From Paludisphaera rhizosphaerae (GTDB taxonomy: Bacteria; Planctomycetota; Planctomycetia; Isosphaerales; Isosphaeraceae), in NCBI RefSeq assembly GCF_011065895.1, contig NZ_JAALCR010000015.1, positions 148,100 to 212,099 of the forward strand: 64,000 nt of DNA. The letters are read 5' to 3'. Made by a program: the position numbers and the translations under genes. Of the stretch, positions 9,085 to 17,674 are shown one piece after another; position 1 is the stretch's first letter; the number at the start of each line of letters is the position of its first letter. Under the pieces are notes generated by a model that was given only the letters and a program-made list of their open reading frames with translations, was not told the origin of the DNA and searched no databases.

Positions 9085-10620
9085 TTATTCTCCCGACGGT
9101 TTGCGTCGGAACGTCACTTTCCGGTCGTTGGGTTGTGCTAGTCCGGGAGTGCTCCGGCCGTCGTCGACGTACTTCCGCATGAGAGCCGTGAGCCGGGCGA
9201 CGATCACGGGATGCTCGGCCTGGAGATTCTTCGTTTCGGCCGGATCGTCGGCCAGGTTGTAAAGCTGGATGGGAGGGAGTTTCGAGGCGTCGTCGCGGCC
9301 GGGCCGGGGGGCGCTCCAGCCGCCCGAGTCTGGGCAGAAGATCAGCTTCCACGGCCCCTGACGAATCGCGAACGAACCGTTGATCGAGTGGTGCACCGTC
9401 GCCTCGCGGACCGGGCCGTTCGCTGTGCCCTTGAGGATCGGCACGAGGCTTACGCTGTCCTCGTTCGCGTCCGCTCGAAGGGGCTCGCCGACGATCTCGG
9501 CGGCGGTGGCCATCAGGTCGGTCAGGCAGATGGTCTGGTCGCTGGTGGAGGCCGCGGCGACATTCCCGGGCCAGCGAACGACGAACGGGATGCGGTGGCC
9601 TCCTTCGAAGATGTCCGCCTTGTAGCCGCGGAAGGGACCGCTGGGGTGGTGGCCGAGTTTGACCATGTCGTCGAACCCCGCCGCCGGCGAACAGCCGTTG
9701 TCGCTGGTGAGGACGACCAGCGTGTCGTCGGCCAGTCCATGCCGGTCGAGGGCGTCAAGAACCCGGCCGACGGCTGCATCGGTTTGCATCACGAAATCGC
9801 CGTAAGGGGTCAGGCCGCTCTTTCCCTGCCACTCGGAGGTCGGGACGATCGGCGTGTGCGGCGAGGTGAGCGCCAGGTAGAGGAAGAACGGACGGCCGGT
9901 CTTCGAAGGCTGGGCTCCCGCGGCGATGACCGCTTCAGCTCGCTCGGTCAGGCGAGGGAGGACGTCGACGGCCTCGAAATCGGCCCCCGCAGGCCCCTTG
10001 CGGATCCAGGTCTTCTCCACAGTTGGAGCCTGAACCACCCGATCGTTTTCGAGATAGACGAACGGGGGCATGTCCAGCGAGGCGCTGATGCCGAAGTACG
10101 AGTCGAAGCCTCGGCTCGTCGGTCCCTGGGTGAAGGGGAGCGTGTAGTCCACCTTCCAGTCGACCTTGTCCTTCCCCGCGGCCCCATCCTTGCCGGTCCA
10201 GTCGAAGCCGAGGTGCCACTTGCCGACGGCCGCCGTGGTGTAGCCGGCCTTGCGCAGCAGAGCGGGGACGGTCGGCCGATCCGGGCCGATCAGCGCCGGC
10301 GAGAAGCCGTTGAGCACGCCCTGGGCGAGCGTCGACCGCCACGAATAACGACCCGTCAAGATCCCGTAGCGCGTCGGCGTGCAGACGGCCGAGCCTGAAT
10401 GCGCGTCGGTGAACCTCATCCCCTGAGCGGCCAATCGATCGATGTTGGGCGTGGCGATCTTGTTGTCCGGCTGGTAGCAGCGGACGTCGCCGTATCCCAG
10501 ATCGTCCGCCAGGATGTACACGATATTCGGCTTTCCGCCTGCGGCGTTGACGGCTGCAGAGGTCGATATCGCCAGAAGCAGGAGGGCCGAGATCGTCGGG
10601 AGAAGTTTGGGGAGACGCAT
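9085..10620 (-). CDS. Secreted sulfatase (arylsulfatase family)
   Basis: A 511-residue type I sulfatase. It has a signal peptide ending near AAVNA (residues 1-26), metal ligands in YILADDLGYGD (Asp39/Asp40), and the formylglycine motif CTPTR with Cys80, which must be oxidised by a formylglycine-generating enzyme encoded elsewhere. TSPHTPI and LTSDNGC provide further active-site His and Asp residues. It hydrolyses sulfate esters, probably of sulfated polysaccharides, outside the cytoplasm. Planctomycetes carry many such genes. ATG 10620 gives a clean signal peptide. An upstream ATG at 10668 would add 16 residues without a better ribosome site. It is divergent from the DUF1559 gene and may be cotranscribed with the ankyrin gene. 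Confidence 0.93.
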   Translation of the reverse strand: MRLPKLLPTISALLLLAISTSAAVNAAGGKPNIVYILADDLGYGDVRCYQPDNKIATPNIDRLAAQGMRFTDAHSGSAVCTPTRYGILTGRYSWRSTLAQGVLNGFSPALIGPDRPTVPALLRKAGYTTAAVGKWHLGFDWTGKDGAAGKDKVDWKVDYTLPFTQGPTSRGFDSYFGISASLDMPPFVYLENDRVVQAPTVEKTWIRKGPAGADFEAVDVLPRLTERAEAVIAAGAQPSKTGRPFFLYLALTSPHTPIVPTSEWQGKSGLTPYGDFVMQTDAAVGRVLDALDRHGLADDTLVVLTSDNGCSPAAGFDDMVKLGHHPSGPFRGYKADIFEGGHRIPFVVRWPGNVAAASTSDQTICLTDLMATAAEIVGEPLRADANEDSVSLVPILKGTANGPVREATVHHSINGSFAIRQGPWKLIFCPDSGGWSAPRPGRDDASKLPPIQLYNLADDPAETKNLQAEHPVIVARLTALMRKYVDDGRSTPGLAQPNDRKVTFRRKPSGE

Positions 10621-11008
10621 GAAGTCGCTCGTGAAGAGGTTTGCGAAAGGCTCGAACTCGTCGGTCATTCCCGACAGAGCGGGCTCGCCCGCCGACTACG
10701 ACTCGATCACGGCGGCGGTATCCCAATCAAGAGGTTTCCGCGTAGCTTCGACGCGTCCATCGGGGCCCCGTCGGCGCTGACAGGGAACAGTATGATTTAA
10801 GTAATTAGGTGTTGAATCAAACATGGATTATCGATTGGATCCAAGCCGACATTTTGTTTTGGTGCGATAAAATTCGGGTCGATTGCCTCTGGCGTGCTCG
10901 CCATGCTTTGCGCAAGATGGTCGCGTGCGAGGCCGGGTCGGATCATCGACCACACATCTCTTTTTGACCAGCACATCTTGAGATTCTTTCAGGAAAGGCA
11001 GGTCGCTC
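10621..11008. other. Divergent intergenic region, relatively AT-rich
   Basis: It separates the sulfatase and DUF1559 genes. The middle (about 10795-10875) is clearly AT-richer than its surroundings and holds TTGGATCCAA (10835-10844, a perfect 10-base palindrome) and GATAAAAT-like -10 sequence near 10867. A small inverted repeat GGTCG / CGACC sits at 10936-10951. Promoters for both genes probably lie here. I see no coding frame. Confidence 0.4.
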
Positions 11009-12058
11009 ATGCTGCGCTCGCAGCGTCGGGGTTTCACGTTGATTGAGTTGTTGGTGGTGATCGCGATCATCGCGGTTCTCATCGCCCTGCTGCTTCCGGC
11101 GGTCCAGGCGGCTCGCGAGGCCGCCCGGCGGATCCAGTGCACGAACAATCTGAAACAAATCGGACTGGCGCTCCACAACTATCACCAGACGACGGGCGGT
11201 CTCCCCTGGGGCGACGGTCCCGACGAATGGAATCAGTGGTCGTCGCTGGCCCTGATCCTTCCCTACATGGAGCAGGGAAATCTCTACAACGCCATCAACT
11301 TCTTTTACGGCTTGCAGGACTGGAATCTGCCGTACAACACGACGACCCATCGGACGCGGGTCTCGGCCTATTCCTGCCCCTCGGACCTCGATCGGCTGAC
11401 GAACGCCGACGGCTCGTCGAGCTACGCGGGGAACGCCGGCTCCAACCCGGCGACCTTCTACGACTGGGACAACAGCGGGGCGTTCAACGGGCTCTTCGGC
11501 TGGTCGGGCAACTCGCGGAAGACCGGCAACTACATCAAGCAGACCCCGGCGATCGGCTTCCAGGCCATCATTGACGGCCTCAGCAACACCGCGTGCTTCA
11601 GCGAGAAGGTGAAGGGGATCGGTTGGTACACGACGGCCCGGGTCAACGACCCCCTGACGCCGCCGTCGACGTATGCCCTGATCACCAAGCCGGCCGCCGC
11701 CGACCTGCTCAACCCGACGGCTGTTTATAATCAGTGCAAGGCTCTCAATCCGTCGGCGCTCTCCACGCCGCAGAACCAGAACAGCCTCTATCCCAACGGC
11801 TCCCTCTGGTACAACGGCTGCCCCAGCAACTCGCGTTTCAACACGGTTCTGCCGCCGAACACCTGGGGGTGCACTTACGGCGGCCGTTGGGGCGACATGG
11901 GAGGCGCTGTACCTCCCACCAGCCGCCATCCGGGCGTCGTAAACGTCACGATGGCCGACGGCTCGGTGAAAGCGATCAAGAGCTCGATCGCTCCCGGCGT
12001 TTGGTGGGCGCTCGGCTCACGCGCCGGCGGCGAGGTGCTCTCTTCCGACTCCTACTGA
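11009..12058 (+). CDS. DUF1559 protein with type IV pilin-like N-terminus
   Basis: A 349-residue member of the planctomycete DUF1559 family. The prepilin cleavage/methylation signal [20 protein letters not shown] lies at residues 6-25, followed by [14 protein letters not shown] and [16 protein letters not shown]. The C-terminus has the family's H-x9-DG motif ([14 protein letters not shown]). These proteins are processed by prepilin peptidase and exported, and they are massively duplicated in planctomycetes. Their role is unknown but may be pseudopilin-like or cell-surface. Translation starts at ATG behind an AGGAAAGGCAGG stretch. It is convergent with the small lipoprotein gene, and families of these two kinds are often adjacent in planctomycetes. 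Confidence 0.93.
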   Translation: MLRSQRRGFTLIELLVVIAIIAVLIALLLPAVQAAREAARRIQCTNNLKQIGLALHNYHQTTGGLPWGDGPDEWNQWSSLALILPYMEQGNLYNAINFFYGLQDWNLPYNTTTHRTRVSAYSCPSDLDRLTNADGSSSYAGNAGSNPATFYDWDNSGAFNGLFGWSGNSRKTGNYIKQTPAIGFQAIIDGLSNTACFSEKVKGIGWYTTARVNDPLTPPSTYALITKPAAADLLNPTAVYNQCKALNPSALSTPQNQNSLYPNGSLWYNGCPSNSRFNTVLPPNTWGCTYGGRWGDMGGAVPPTSRHPGVVNVTMADGSVKAIKSSIAPGVWWALGSRAGGEVLSSDSY

Positions 12059-12078
12059 GTCGGGGCGGTGTGAAGTTC

Positions 12079-12106
12079 CCGCCGCGCCCGTCTCAGGGCG
12101 CGGCGG
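12079..12106. terminator. Bidirectional terminator hairpin
   Basis: CCGCCGCGCCC (12079-12089) and GGGCGCGGCGG (12096-12106) form an 11-base-pair stem around GTCTCA. It lies between the convergent DUF1559 and lipoprotein genes. No clear U-run follows, as is usual in very GC-rich genomes. The right arm and loop are also the last codons and stop of the lipoprotein gene. Confidence 0.65.
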
Positions 12107-12497
12107 CTTGAACTGGCGGCAGTGCGGCGTCGAACGAGTTGTCGCCGGCTTTCACCTCGCAGTCCAGCGACACGTCCTGCAGCGATGGATCGCGAGTGAG
12201 TTCAGGGACCAGGAACGTCACCCGGTTCATCCCGACGAGCGTTTTGACCTCGTACGTCCCGTCCGGTTGGATCGGGGCGCTGCGAGCCGTCGCATCCCTG
12301 CGCAGGTGGTTCGAGGGATCGAACCGAATGTTCCCCTTGGCGATCGGTTTGCCGCGGAGCGTGACCGTTCCCTTGACCGTGGCTTCCTCGGTCGAGGTGT
12401 CCACCGGCGGCTTCCCCTCGCCGCATCCCAGAACAACCGAGAGGAACCCCGCCGCCGCCAAGGCCGCGGTTCCACGAATCGAGGAACTCCTCGTCAT
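12093..12497 (-). CDS. Small lipoprotein with transthyretin/carboxypeptidase-regulatory-like domain
   Basis: 134 residues with a lipoprotein signal ending in the lipobox VLGC (Cys25). A single beta-sandwich follows (VKGTVTLRGKPIAKGNIRF, then PIQPDGTYEVKTLVGMN), typical of the planctomycete carboxypeptidase-regulatory-like proteins that commonly sit next to DUF1559 genes. It is probably anchored on the periplasmic face of a membrane, and no enzymatic residues are visible. ATG 12497 was chosen because it begins right at the lipoprotein signal and has AAAGGG upstream. The longer frame adds non-coding-like sequence. The last codons are embedded in the shared terminator hairpin. Confidence 0.8.
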   Translation of the reverse strand: MTRSSSIRGTAALAAAGFLSVVLGCGEGKPPVDTSTEEATVKGTVTLRGKPIAKGNIRFDPSNHLRRDATARSAPIQPDGTYEVKTLVGMNRVTFLVPELTRDPSLQDVSLDCEVKAGDNSFDAALPPVQAAAP

Positions 12498-13154
12498 CGG
12501 TCGACCCTTTCTCAAGAGGTGGAGATGCGGCCGCGCGCATTCATGACCACGGCCGAACTCGGCGAAGATTTGAATGAAATTCTCTTCACGCGTCCCTGAG
12601 CCTCCGGAATCGGACGGTCGGGACGACTCGGGCAAAGCCCACGACCAGGGCCTCGCGACAATGCGCCTTCATAACATAACGGCGCAGGGTGGACGTCGCC
12701 AGTGCCGGCAGCCGGATATAGCGTCGATGCGAGCAGAATTCCTGCGGGTTTCCTGGTCAGCCAATCGAGTTTGGGACCAAATTCCTATTGGAAGGACGGG
12801 GCGTTCCGAGGAGTCGGTTGGATCGTTCCGGGGAGGTCGGCTCAAGATGGTGACGAGAAATCAGCGTTGGCGTGGGCGGAGAAATGACCAATCGAAGCCA
12901 ATTTTTCAGAGTCGGTTTCGTGGCGCATCAGGTTTTGTGGTCATGGTTTGCGATAGGTAGGGTTCAAACGTAGGCCGGACGAGGGAACCCAATTCGCGGC
13001 GGGTGCGTTCGCACGCCGAACCTGCCCCCGCCTTCTCGTTCTCCATCGGCCGTCGGCGTATGATCGGGCGAAACGGTCAGTGGCGGCGATGATCGCACGA
13101 GCGGGATCGACCGCCTCGATTCGGCCGCCATCATGCCAGGGGAGGGGTTTCGTG
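12498..13154. other. 657-base intergenic region, no gene seen
   Basis: It separates the divergent lipoprotein and DUF1080 genes. Short open frames exist on both strands (for example 12574-12960), but their composition and lack of ribosome sites do not look coding. The part from about 12700 to 12960 is noticeably less GC-rich. A TATGAT hexamer near 13056 could be a -10 element for the DUF1080 gene. It could hold remnants of a decayed gene, but I cannot name one. Confidence 0.35.
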
Positions 13155-13853
13155 ATGATGTTGATCGGTCGCTCGATCGTCGTGATGGTTGCATTCCATT
13201 TGGCACGGATCTCGTTGGCTCAGGACTCCGTTCCCAGGCCGCTCTTCGACGGCAAGACGCTCGACGGCTGGAAGGCCGAGAGCGGCAAGGCCGAGTATCG
13301 CGTCGAGGACGGCGCGATCGTGGGGAAGACGGTGGAAGGCTCGGGGAACACGTTCCTCTGCAAGGGGCCGTTCCGGGATTTCGTCGTGGATCTGGACGTG
13401 AAGTGCGACCCCGCGTTGAACTCGGGGGTCCAGGTTCGCAGCCACCTCTACGAGGCTGGGAGCGAAGGCGCGAAGCGGCACGGCGTCGGGCGGATCTACG
13501 GCCCTCAGTGCGAGATCGCCGTGAACGGCACGGCCGGCAAGTTCTACGACGAAGCGCGAGTCGGCAAGTGGATCGACGGCGAGGAGCCGAAGTCGTCCGA
13601 GGCCGCCAAGGCGTTCAAGGCCGACGGCTGGAACCACTACCGAATCGTCGTCCAGGGGGACCATTACCGCTCCTGGATCAACGGCGTTCCGACGGCCGAT
13701 TTCACCGACGGTCGGGACTCGGAGGGGCTGATCGGTCTTCAGGTCCACGCGATCGCCAAGGGGACGGGCCCGTACGAGGTCCGCTGGAAGAACGTCATGC
13801 TGCTGGAACTGGCCCCCGGTCAGGCCGTTCCAGCGCCGGTCGCGAGGCCGTAA
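13155..13853 (+). CDS. Secreted DUF1080 (3-keto-disaccharide hydrolase-like) protein
   Basis: 232 residues with a signal peptide (about 1-23, ending near ISLAQ) and one DUF1080 domain, a concanavalin-like beta sandwich. The domain starts with the hallmark LFDGKTLDGWKAE and continues through GVQVRSHLY, QCEIAVNG, DGWNHYRIVVQGDHYRSWIN and GLIGLQVHAI. The family is linked to glycan breakdown, and some members cleave 3-keto-glycosides. It is hugely expanded in planctomycetes. GGGGAGGGG lies just upstream of a GTG-ATG-ATG cluster at 13152-13160, so the exact start codon among these is uncertain. It acts in the periplasm or outside. The neighbouring efp gene is probably functionally unrelated. Confidence 0.9.
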   Translation: MMLIGRSIVVMVAFHLARISLAQDSVPRPLFDGKTLDGWKAESGKAEYRVEDGAIVGKTVEGSGNTFLCKGPFRDFVVDLDVKCDPALNSGVQVRSHLYEAGSEGAKRHGVGRIYGPQCEIAVNGTAGKFYDEARVGKWIDGEEPKSSEAAKAFKADGWNHYRIVVQGDHYRSWINGVPTADFTDGRDSEGLIGLQVHAIAKGTGPYEVRWKNVMLLELAPGQAVPAPVARP

Positions 13854-14037
13854 CGGGGGCGGGCGACGGATCGGAAGTGAAGGCCGCACTAGGCAAAACG
13901 ACGTGCGGCCAGTACATTCAGACAGCGGGTTTTTTGCGGCGCCGCGGCGTCGCGCCGGTATTTACTTACGAGGACGTCGTCGGCCGGAGGGAGCCGGGGC
14001 GGTCGTCCGGACAGGCTTCAGAGAGACGCAATCTGCC

Positions 14038-14601
14038 ATGATGCTCAAAGCGACCGACATCCGCCGCGGCATGGTGATCACGATGGAAGGCGTGAACTAC
14101 GTCGTGGTCGACTTCGCCCACCACACCCCCGGCAATCTTCGGGCGATGGTTCAGACCAAGCTCCGCAACATGAACAATGGGTCGCTCATCGACAAGCGGC
14201 TGCGGTCGGTGGATCAGATCGAGGTCCCCTACGTCGAGACGAAGGAGTTCGAGTACCTGTACTCCGCCGGCGACGAACACGTCTTCATGGACACCGAGAC
14301 CTACGACCAGCTCCACTTCGCCCCCGAGATCATCGGGACGGCGATGGAGTTCCTGCTGCCCAACTCCAGGGTGATGGTCAAGTACATCAACGACAAGGCG
14401 GTGTCGATCGAAATCCCCGACTCCGTCGAGTTGACCGTCACCGACACGCCGCCCGCTCTGGCCGGCGCCACGGCGACGAACCAGTACAAGGAAGCCACCC
14501 TGGAGACCGGCCTGAAGGTCCAGGTCCCGCCGTTCATCAAGCCCGGCGAGAAGATCCGGATCGACACCCGCACCAGCGAGTATCTCGAACGCGTGAAGTG
14601 A
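14038..14601 (+). CDS. efp: Elongation factor P
   Basis: About 187 residues, the usual EF-P length, with the three-domain layout: KOW-like N-terminal domain (MLKATDIRRGMVITMEG), OB domain II and C-terminal OB domain ending with GEKIRIDTRTSEYLERVK, a near-consensus ending. EF-P rescues ribosomes stalled at proline stretches. In domain I the loop reads HHTPGNLRAMVQTKLR. Aligned with the E. coli loop KPGKGQAF and the P. aeruginosa loop KSGRN, the residue that carries the modification (Lys34 or Arg32) is Asn33 here. No modifying enzyme (EpmA/B, EarP, YmfI type) is adjacent. Two consecutive ATG codons (14038, 14041) are possible starts. The M20 peptidase gene follows 83 bases later. Confidence 0.95.
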   Translation: MMLKATDIRRGMVITMEGVNYVVVDFAHHTPGNLRAMVQTKLRNMNNGSLIDKRLRSVDQIEVPYVETKEFEYLYSAGDEHVFMDTETYDQLHFAPEIIGTAMEFLLPNSRVMVKYINDKAVSIEIPDSVELTVTDTPPALAGATATNQYKEATLETGLKVQVPPFIKPGEKIRIDTRTSEYLERVK

Positions 14602-14684
14602 CTTCGATGTGAACGACCGCCGCGGCGTCGAGGCCGACGCCGCCCCGCCCAACCTCACCCCACCCAGCCTGAGGAGCGCGGATC

Positions 14685-15836
14685 GTGGACGAGTCGACCC
14701 GCCTCCTGGCCGATCTGGTCGCCATCCCCAGCGTCAATCCGATGGGGAGGCCCGTCAGCGGCCCGGAGTACTTCGAGGGCCGAATCGGCGCCTACCTCGA
14801 AGATTGGTTCCAGCAAGCCGGGATCTCGACCGTTCGCCAGGCCGTCGCGCCGGGGCGGTCGAATATCCTGGTCCGCTATGAGGCGCCCGGATCCTCGGCC
14901 CCGACGATCCTTCTCGACGTTCACCAGGACACCGTCCCGGTGGACGGCATGACCATTCCCCCGTTCGAGCCGCGGGTCGAAGCGGGCCGGCTGTACGGCC
15001 GGGGCTCGTGCGACGTGAAGGCGGGGATGGCGGCCATGCTGCTGGCTTTCCGTCGCCTTTGCTACGAGCGGCCGAAGGGCTCGGCCTCGGTGATCCTGGC
15101 CTGCACGGTCGACGAGGAATACACCCACCTGGGCTCGGACAAACTGGCCGAAACTCAGAAGGGGATCGACCTCGCCGTGGTCGCCGAGCCGACCAAGCTG
15201 GACGTCGTCCCGTGGCACAAGGGCTCGGTCCGCTGGAAAGTTCGGACGAAGGGCGTGGCCTGCCACAGCTCGACCCCCGAGCGCGGCGCGAACGCCATCT
15301 ACCGGATGGCGAAGGTCGTCGACGCCCTGGAGGCTCACGCTGAAGAGCTATCCCGGTCGGTCCCGCATCCGAAGCTCGGCCCACCGAGCCTCTCGGTCGG
15401 TCGGATCGACGGCGGCCGGAGCGTGAACGTCGTCCCCGACTGGTGCGAGATCGAGATCGACCGCCGCCTGCTCCCCGGCGAGACCTGGGAGGAGGCCGTC
15501 GAACGGGCTCGCGCGTGCGTCGCGTCCCAGGTTGTGGATCCATCGGTCGTCGAGTTCGAGCCCCCCTGGGGTCGAATGCCCGCGCTGGAGACCCCCCTCG
15601 GCCCCTGGCTGGAGCCGCTCACGAAGGCCGTTGAGGCGGCGACGGGTCGGGCCCCCGCGTTGGTGGGCGTCCCGTACGGAACCGACGCAGGCCCGCTCGG
15701 GCAGGTCGGCATTCCGGCGATCGTCTTCGGCCCCGGCGACATCGCCCAGGCGCACACCCGCGACGAGTGGATCGAACTGGATCAGGTGGCTCTGGCCGTG
15801 GAGGCGTATTACCGGATCGCCCTGGCCCTGGGTTGA
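14685..15836 (+). CDS. M20-family metallopeptidase (ArgE/DapE/acetylornithine deacetylase-like)
   Basis: 383 residues, typical of the family. Zinc-ligand motifs are present: LLDVHQDTVPVDG (first His and catalytic Asp), GRGSCDVKAGMAAML (bridging Asp), TVDEEYTHLG (catalytic Glu-Glu) and the C-terminal His in IAQAHTRDEWIE. The dimerisation (lid) domain lies in the middle (about 175-290). Such enzymes cleave N-acyl groups from amino acids or small dipeptides in the cytoplasm. The exact substrate, for example N-acetylornithine or succinyl-diaminopimelate, cannot be fixed from motifs alone. The start is GTG with GAGGAG 8 bases ahead. A strong hairpin terminator follows, and efp lies just upstream on the same strand. 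Confidence 0.88.
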   Translation: MDESTRLLADLVAIPSVNPMGRPVSGPEYFEGRIGAYLEDWFQQAGISTVRQAVAPGRSNILVRYEAPGSSAPTILLDVHQDTVPVDGMTIPPFEPRVEAGRLYGRGSCDVKAGMAAMLLAFRRLCYERPKGSASVILACTVDEEYTHLGSDKLAETQKGIDLAVVAEPTKLDVVPWHKGSVRWKVRTKGVACHSSTPERGANAIYRMAKVVDALEAHAEELSRSVPHPKLGPPSLSVGRIDGGRSVNVVPDWCEIEIDRRLLPGETWEEAVERARACVASQVVDPSVVEFEPPWGRMPALETPLGPWLEPLTKAVEAATGRAPALVGVPYGTDAGPLGQVGIPAIVFGPGDIAQAHTRDEWIELDQVALAVEAYYRIALALG

Positions 15837-15858
15837 TCGCATCGAGACCGCGCAACGG

Positions 15859-15907
15859 AAACCGCCCCGGCGGCCTCCCTCTGGGAAAAGGAAGGGCGGG
15901 GCGGTTT
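15859..15907 (+). terminator. Intrinsic-type terminator after the M20 peptidase gene
   Basis: AAACCGCCCC (15859-15868) pairs with GGGGCGGTTT (15898-15907) around a CT/GA-rich loop. The arm ends in TTT. It lies 22 bases after the stop codon, and the A-T-ended symmetric stem could stop transcription from both directions. Confidence 0.65.
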
Positions 15908-16044
15908 CGAACGGGAAGCACGCTCACCGTGAATCCTGGGGCGGCGGCCCGGCGATCTTGGCGGTCGTCGGACGCAACCGGGCCCACTGAAGGGTGACGA
16001 GATCGGTTGCGACCGTCGACCGGGCTTGCCTGTCAGGGGACGGC

Positions 16045-16377
16045 TCAGAAGACGTCCATGGTGAAGTGGTTGCCCTGGTACCACTTCTTCTTGTCCCAGT
16101 CGTGCCAGCCGTGGGGGTGCCGGAACTTGTCCAGGACCCGATAGCCGCCGTAGAAATTATGGTAATACGGCCCCTGGATCTGGGGCACGATCCGCTGCTC
16201 GCGGGGGTACTTGTACCAGCCGTCGTACAGCCCGTTGTACTCGAACCCGTTGCCCGGGACCTGGGGCGGCACATAAGGCCAGTGCAGGTAGTCGTTCCAG
16301 TCCTGGGCCTTGGCCGAGCCGCCCAGCGAAAACGCCAGGGCCAGGGCGAACGCGGTGATCCATGAGCCTCGCGACAC
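16045..16377 (-). CDS. Small secreted aromatic-rich protein of unknown function
   Basis: 110 residues starting at GTG 16377 behind an excellent Shine-Dalgarno site (GGAGGTGG, 5-6 bases ahead), which decides the start. A signal peptide (residues about 1-24, ending GGSAKAQ) precedes a mature part of about 85 residues very rich in Tyr, Trp, His and Pro (LHWPYVPPQVPGN, GLYDGWYKYP, HPHGWHDWDKKKWYQ). There are no cysteines and no motif I recognise. The composition suggests a secreted surface or matrix protein, possibly metal-binding through its His residues, but that is only inference. It stands alone between two plus-strand peptidase genes. Confidence 0.75.
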   Translation of the reverse strand: MSRGSWITAFALALAFSLGGSAKAQDWNDYLHWPYVPPQVPGNGFEYNGLYDGWYKYPREQRIVPQIQGPYYHNFYGGYRVLDKFRHPHGWHDWDKKKWYQGNHFTMDVF

Positions 16378-16483
16378 GTTCCACCTCCGTGTAGGGAACC
16401 ATCACAATCCACGAGTAGGATGACACACGGTTCCCGGCCGTGCGGCGAATTCGCAGACGGATTTCCGGCCCCCAGGAGCGGTT

Positions 16484-17671
16484 ATGCACGACGCATCGAC
16501 TCGTTCGCAGAGGTTCGCCCCGAGGGTCCTTTCGGTCGCTCGTCTCGTCGCGGTCGCGACGGTTGCATGCCTCTTCCGTTTAGGGACGGTCTGCGCCGAG
16601 GAACCCGGCCGGATTGAGCTGGAACGCTGGGTGAAACTGCTGGCCTCGCCTGAATTGGAAGGGCGACGCGGAGAAGGGGGGAGGAAGACCGCCGGCGCGA
16701 TCGCCGACGAGTTCCGCCGCCTCGGGCTGAAGCCTCTCTTCGACGGTCAGTACATCCAGGAGATTCCCCCTGCGCCGCCGGCCGATATGCTCGGCCGGAA
16801 CGTGGGGGCGATCCTGCCGGGGAGCGACCCGAAACTCGCGGCAAGGTACGTCATCCTCTCCGCCCACTACGACCACCTGGGAGTAAGGGGGGGCGTCCTC
16901 TATCCGGGGGCCGACGACAACGCCTCGGGTGTGGCGATGATGCTCGAATCGGCTCGTTGCCTGGCTGAGGCAGCCGAGAAGCCCCAGCGGTCAGTCGTCT
17001 TCATCGCCTTTGACCAGGAGGAGGCGGGGCTCTACGGCTCTCGCTATTTCGTAGCCCATCCGCCTTTCGCCGTTGAGAGCGTCGACCTGTTCGTTACAGC
17101 CGACATGATCGGCCGATCGTTGGGGGGCGTCTGCGGCGACTTCTTCTTCGTCATGGGGACCGAGCACGTCCCGGCCCTTCGCCCATGGCTGACCGAGGCG
17201 GTGGGGGGGCGTCCGCTTCGGATGGGGATCCTCGGCGCGGATCTGCTCGTCCTCAACCGCAGCGACTATGGGCCGTTCCGGTCGAAGAAGGTCCCGTTCC
17301 TCTTCTTCAGTACTGGGGAGAATCCTCGATATCACTCGCCCAGCGACACGCCCGAGACCATCGATTATCCCAAGATGACTGAGATCAGCCGCGTGATTTA
17401 CGGGGTGGTGGCCCGGGCAGGCATGGCCCCGACGCTCCCTGCTTGGAGCGACCAGACGGACAATCCCGTCGAGGAGGCGATGACGATCCGCGAGGTTCTC
17501 AAGTCCCTCGATGCCCACCGTGACGCCCTCAGGCTGAACGCGGCCCAGGGTTATGTGATCGACGGAGCACTCAAGACCCTGGAGGGGGTCGCCGCGCGGG
17601 GAGCGATCACAGCGTCGGAGCGGTCGAGTCTCCTCCGAGCGGCTCGGCTGGTCCTGATGACGGCCTTCTGA
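16484..17671 (+). CDS. Secreted M28-family aminopeptidase
   Basis: 395 residues with an N-terminal signal peptide (about 1-38, ending TVCAEE). The M28 zinc-peptidase core follows: SAHYDHLG (His128), GADDNASG (bridging Asp), QEEAGLYGS (catalytic and metal Glu), TADMIG and the final His in RYHSPSDTPE. It probably trims peptides in the periplasm, taking metal from the envelope. An approximately 90-residue helical extension follows the catalytic core (after residue 310), without known motifs. The gene ends 3 bases before the end of the convergent beta-propeller gene, so any terminator must lie inside coding sequence. Confidence 0.9.
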   Translation: MHDASTRSQRFAPRVLSVARLVAVATVACLFRLGTVCAEEPGRIELERWVKLLASPELEGRRGEGGRKTAGAIADEFRRLGLKPLFDGQYIQEIPPAPPADMLGRNVGAILPGSDPKLAARYVILSAHYDHLGVRGGVLYPGADDNASGVAMMLESARCLAEAAEKPQRSVVFIAFDQEEAGLYGSRYFVAHPPFAVESVDLFVTADMIGRSLGGVCGDFFFVMGTEHVPALRPWLTEAVGGRPLRMGILGADLLVLNRSDYGPFRSKKVPFLFFSTGENPRYHSPSDTPETIDYPKMTEISRVIYGVVARAGMAPTLPAWSDQTDNPVEEAMTIREVLKSLDAHRDALRLNAAQGYVIDGALKTLEGVAARGAITASERSSLLRAARLVLMTAF

Positions 17672-17674
17672 GGT

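Noticed and set aside
10835..10844. TTGGATCCAA palindrome as an operator
   Set aside because: A single 10-base palindrome without a second copy or nearby regulator is expected by chance. It is only mentioned in the intergenic entry.
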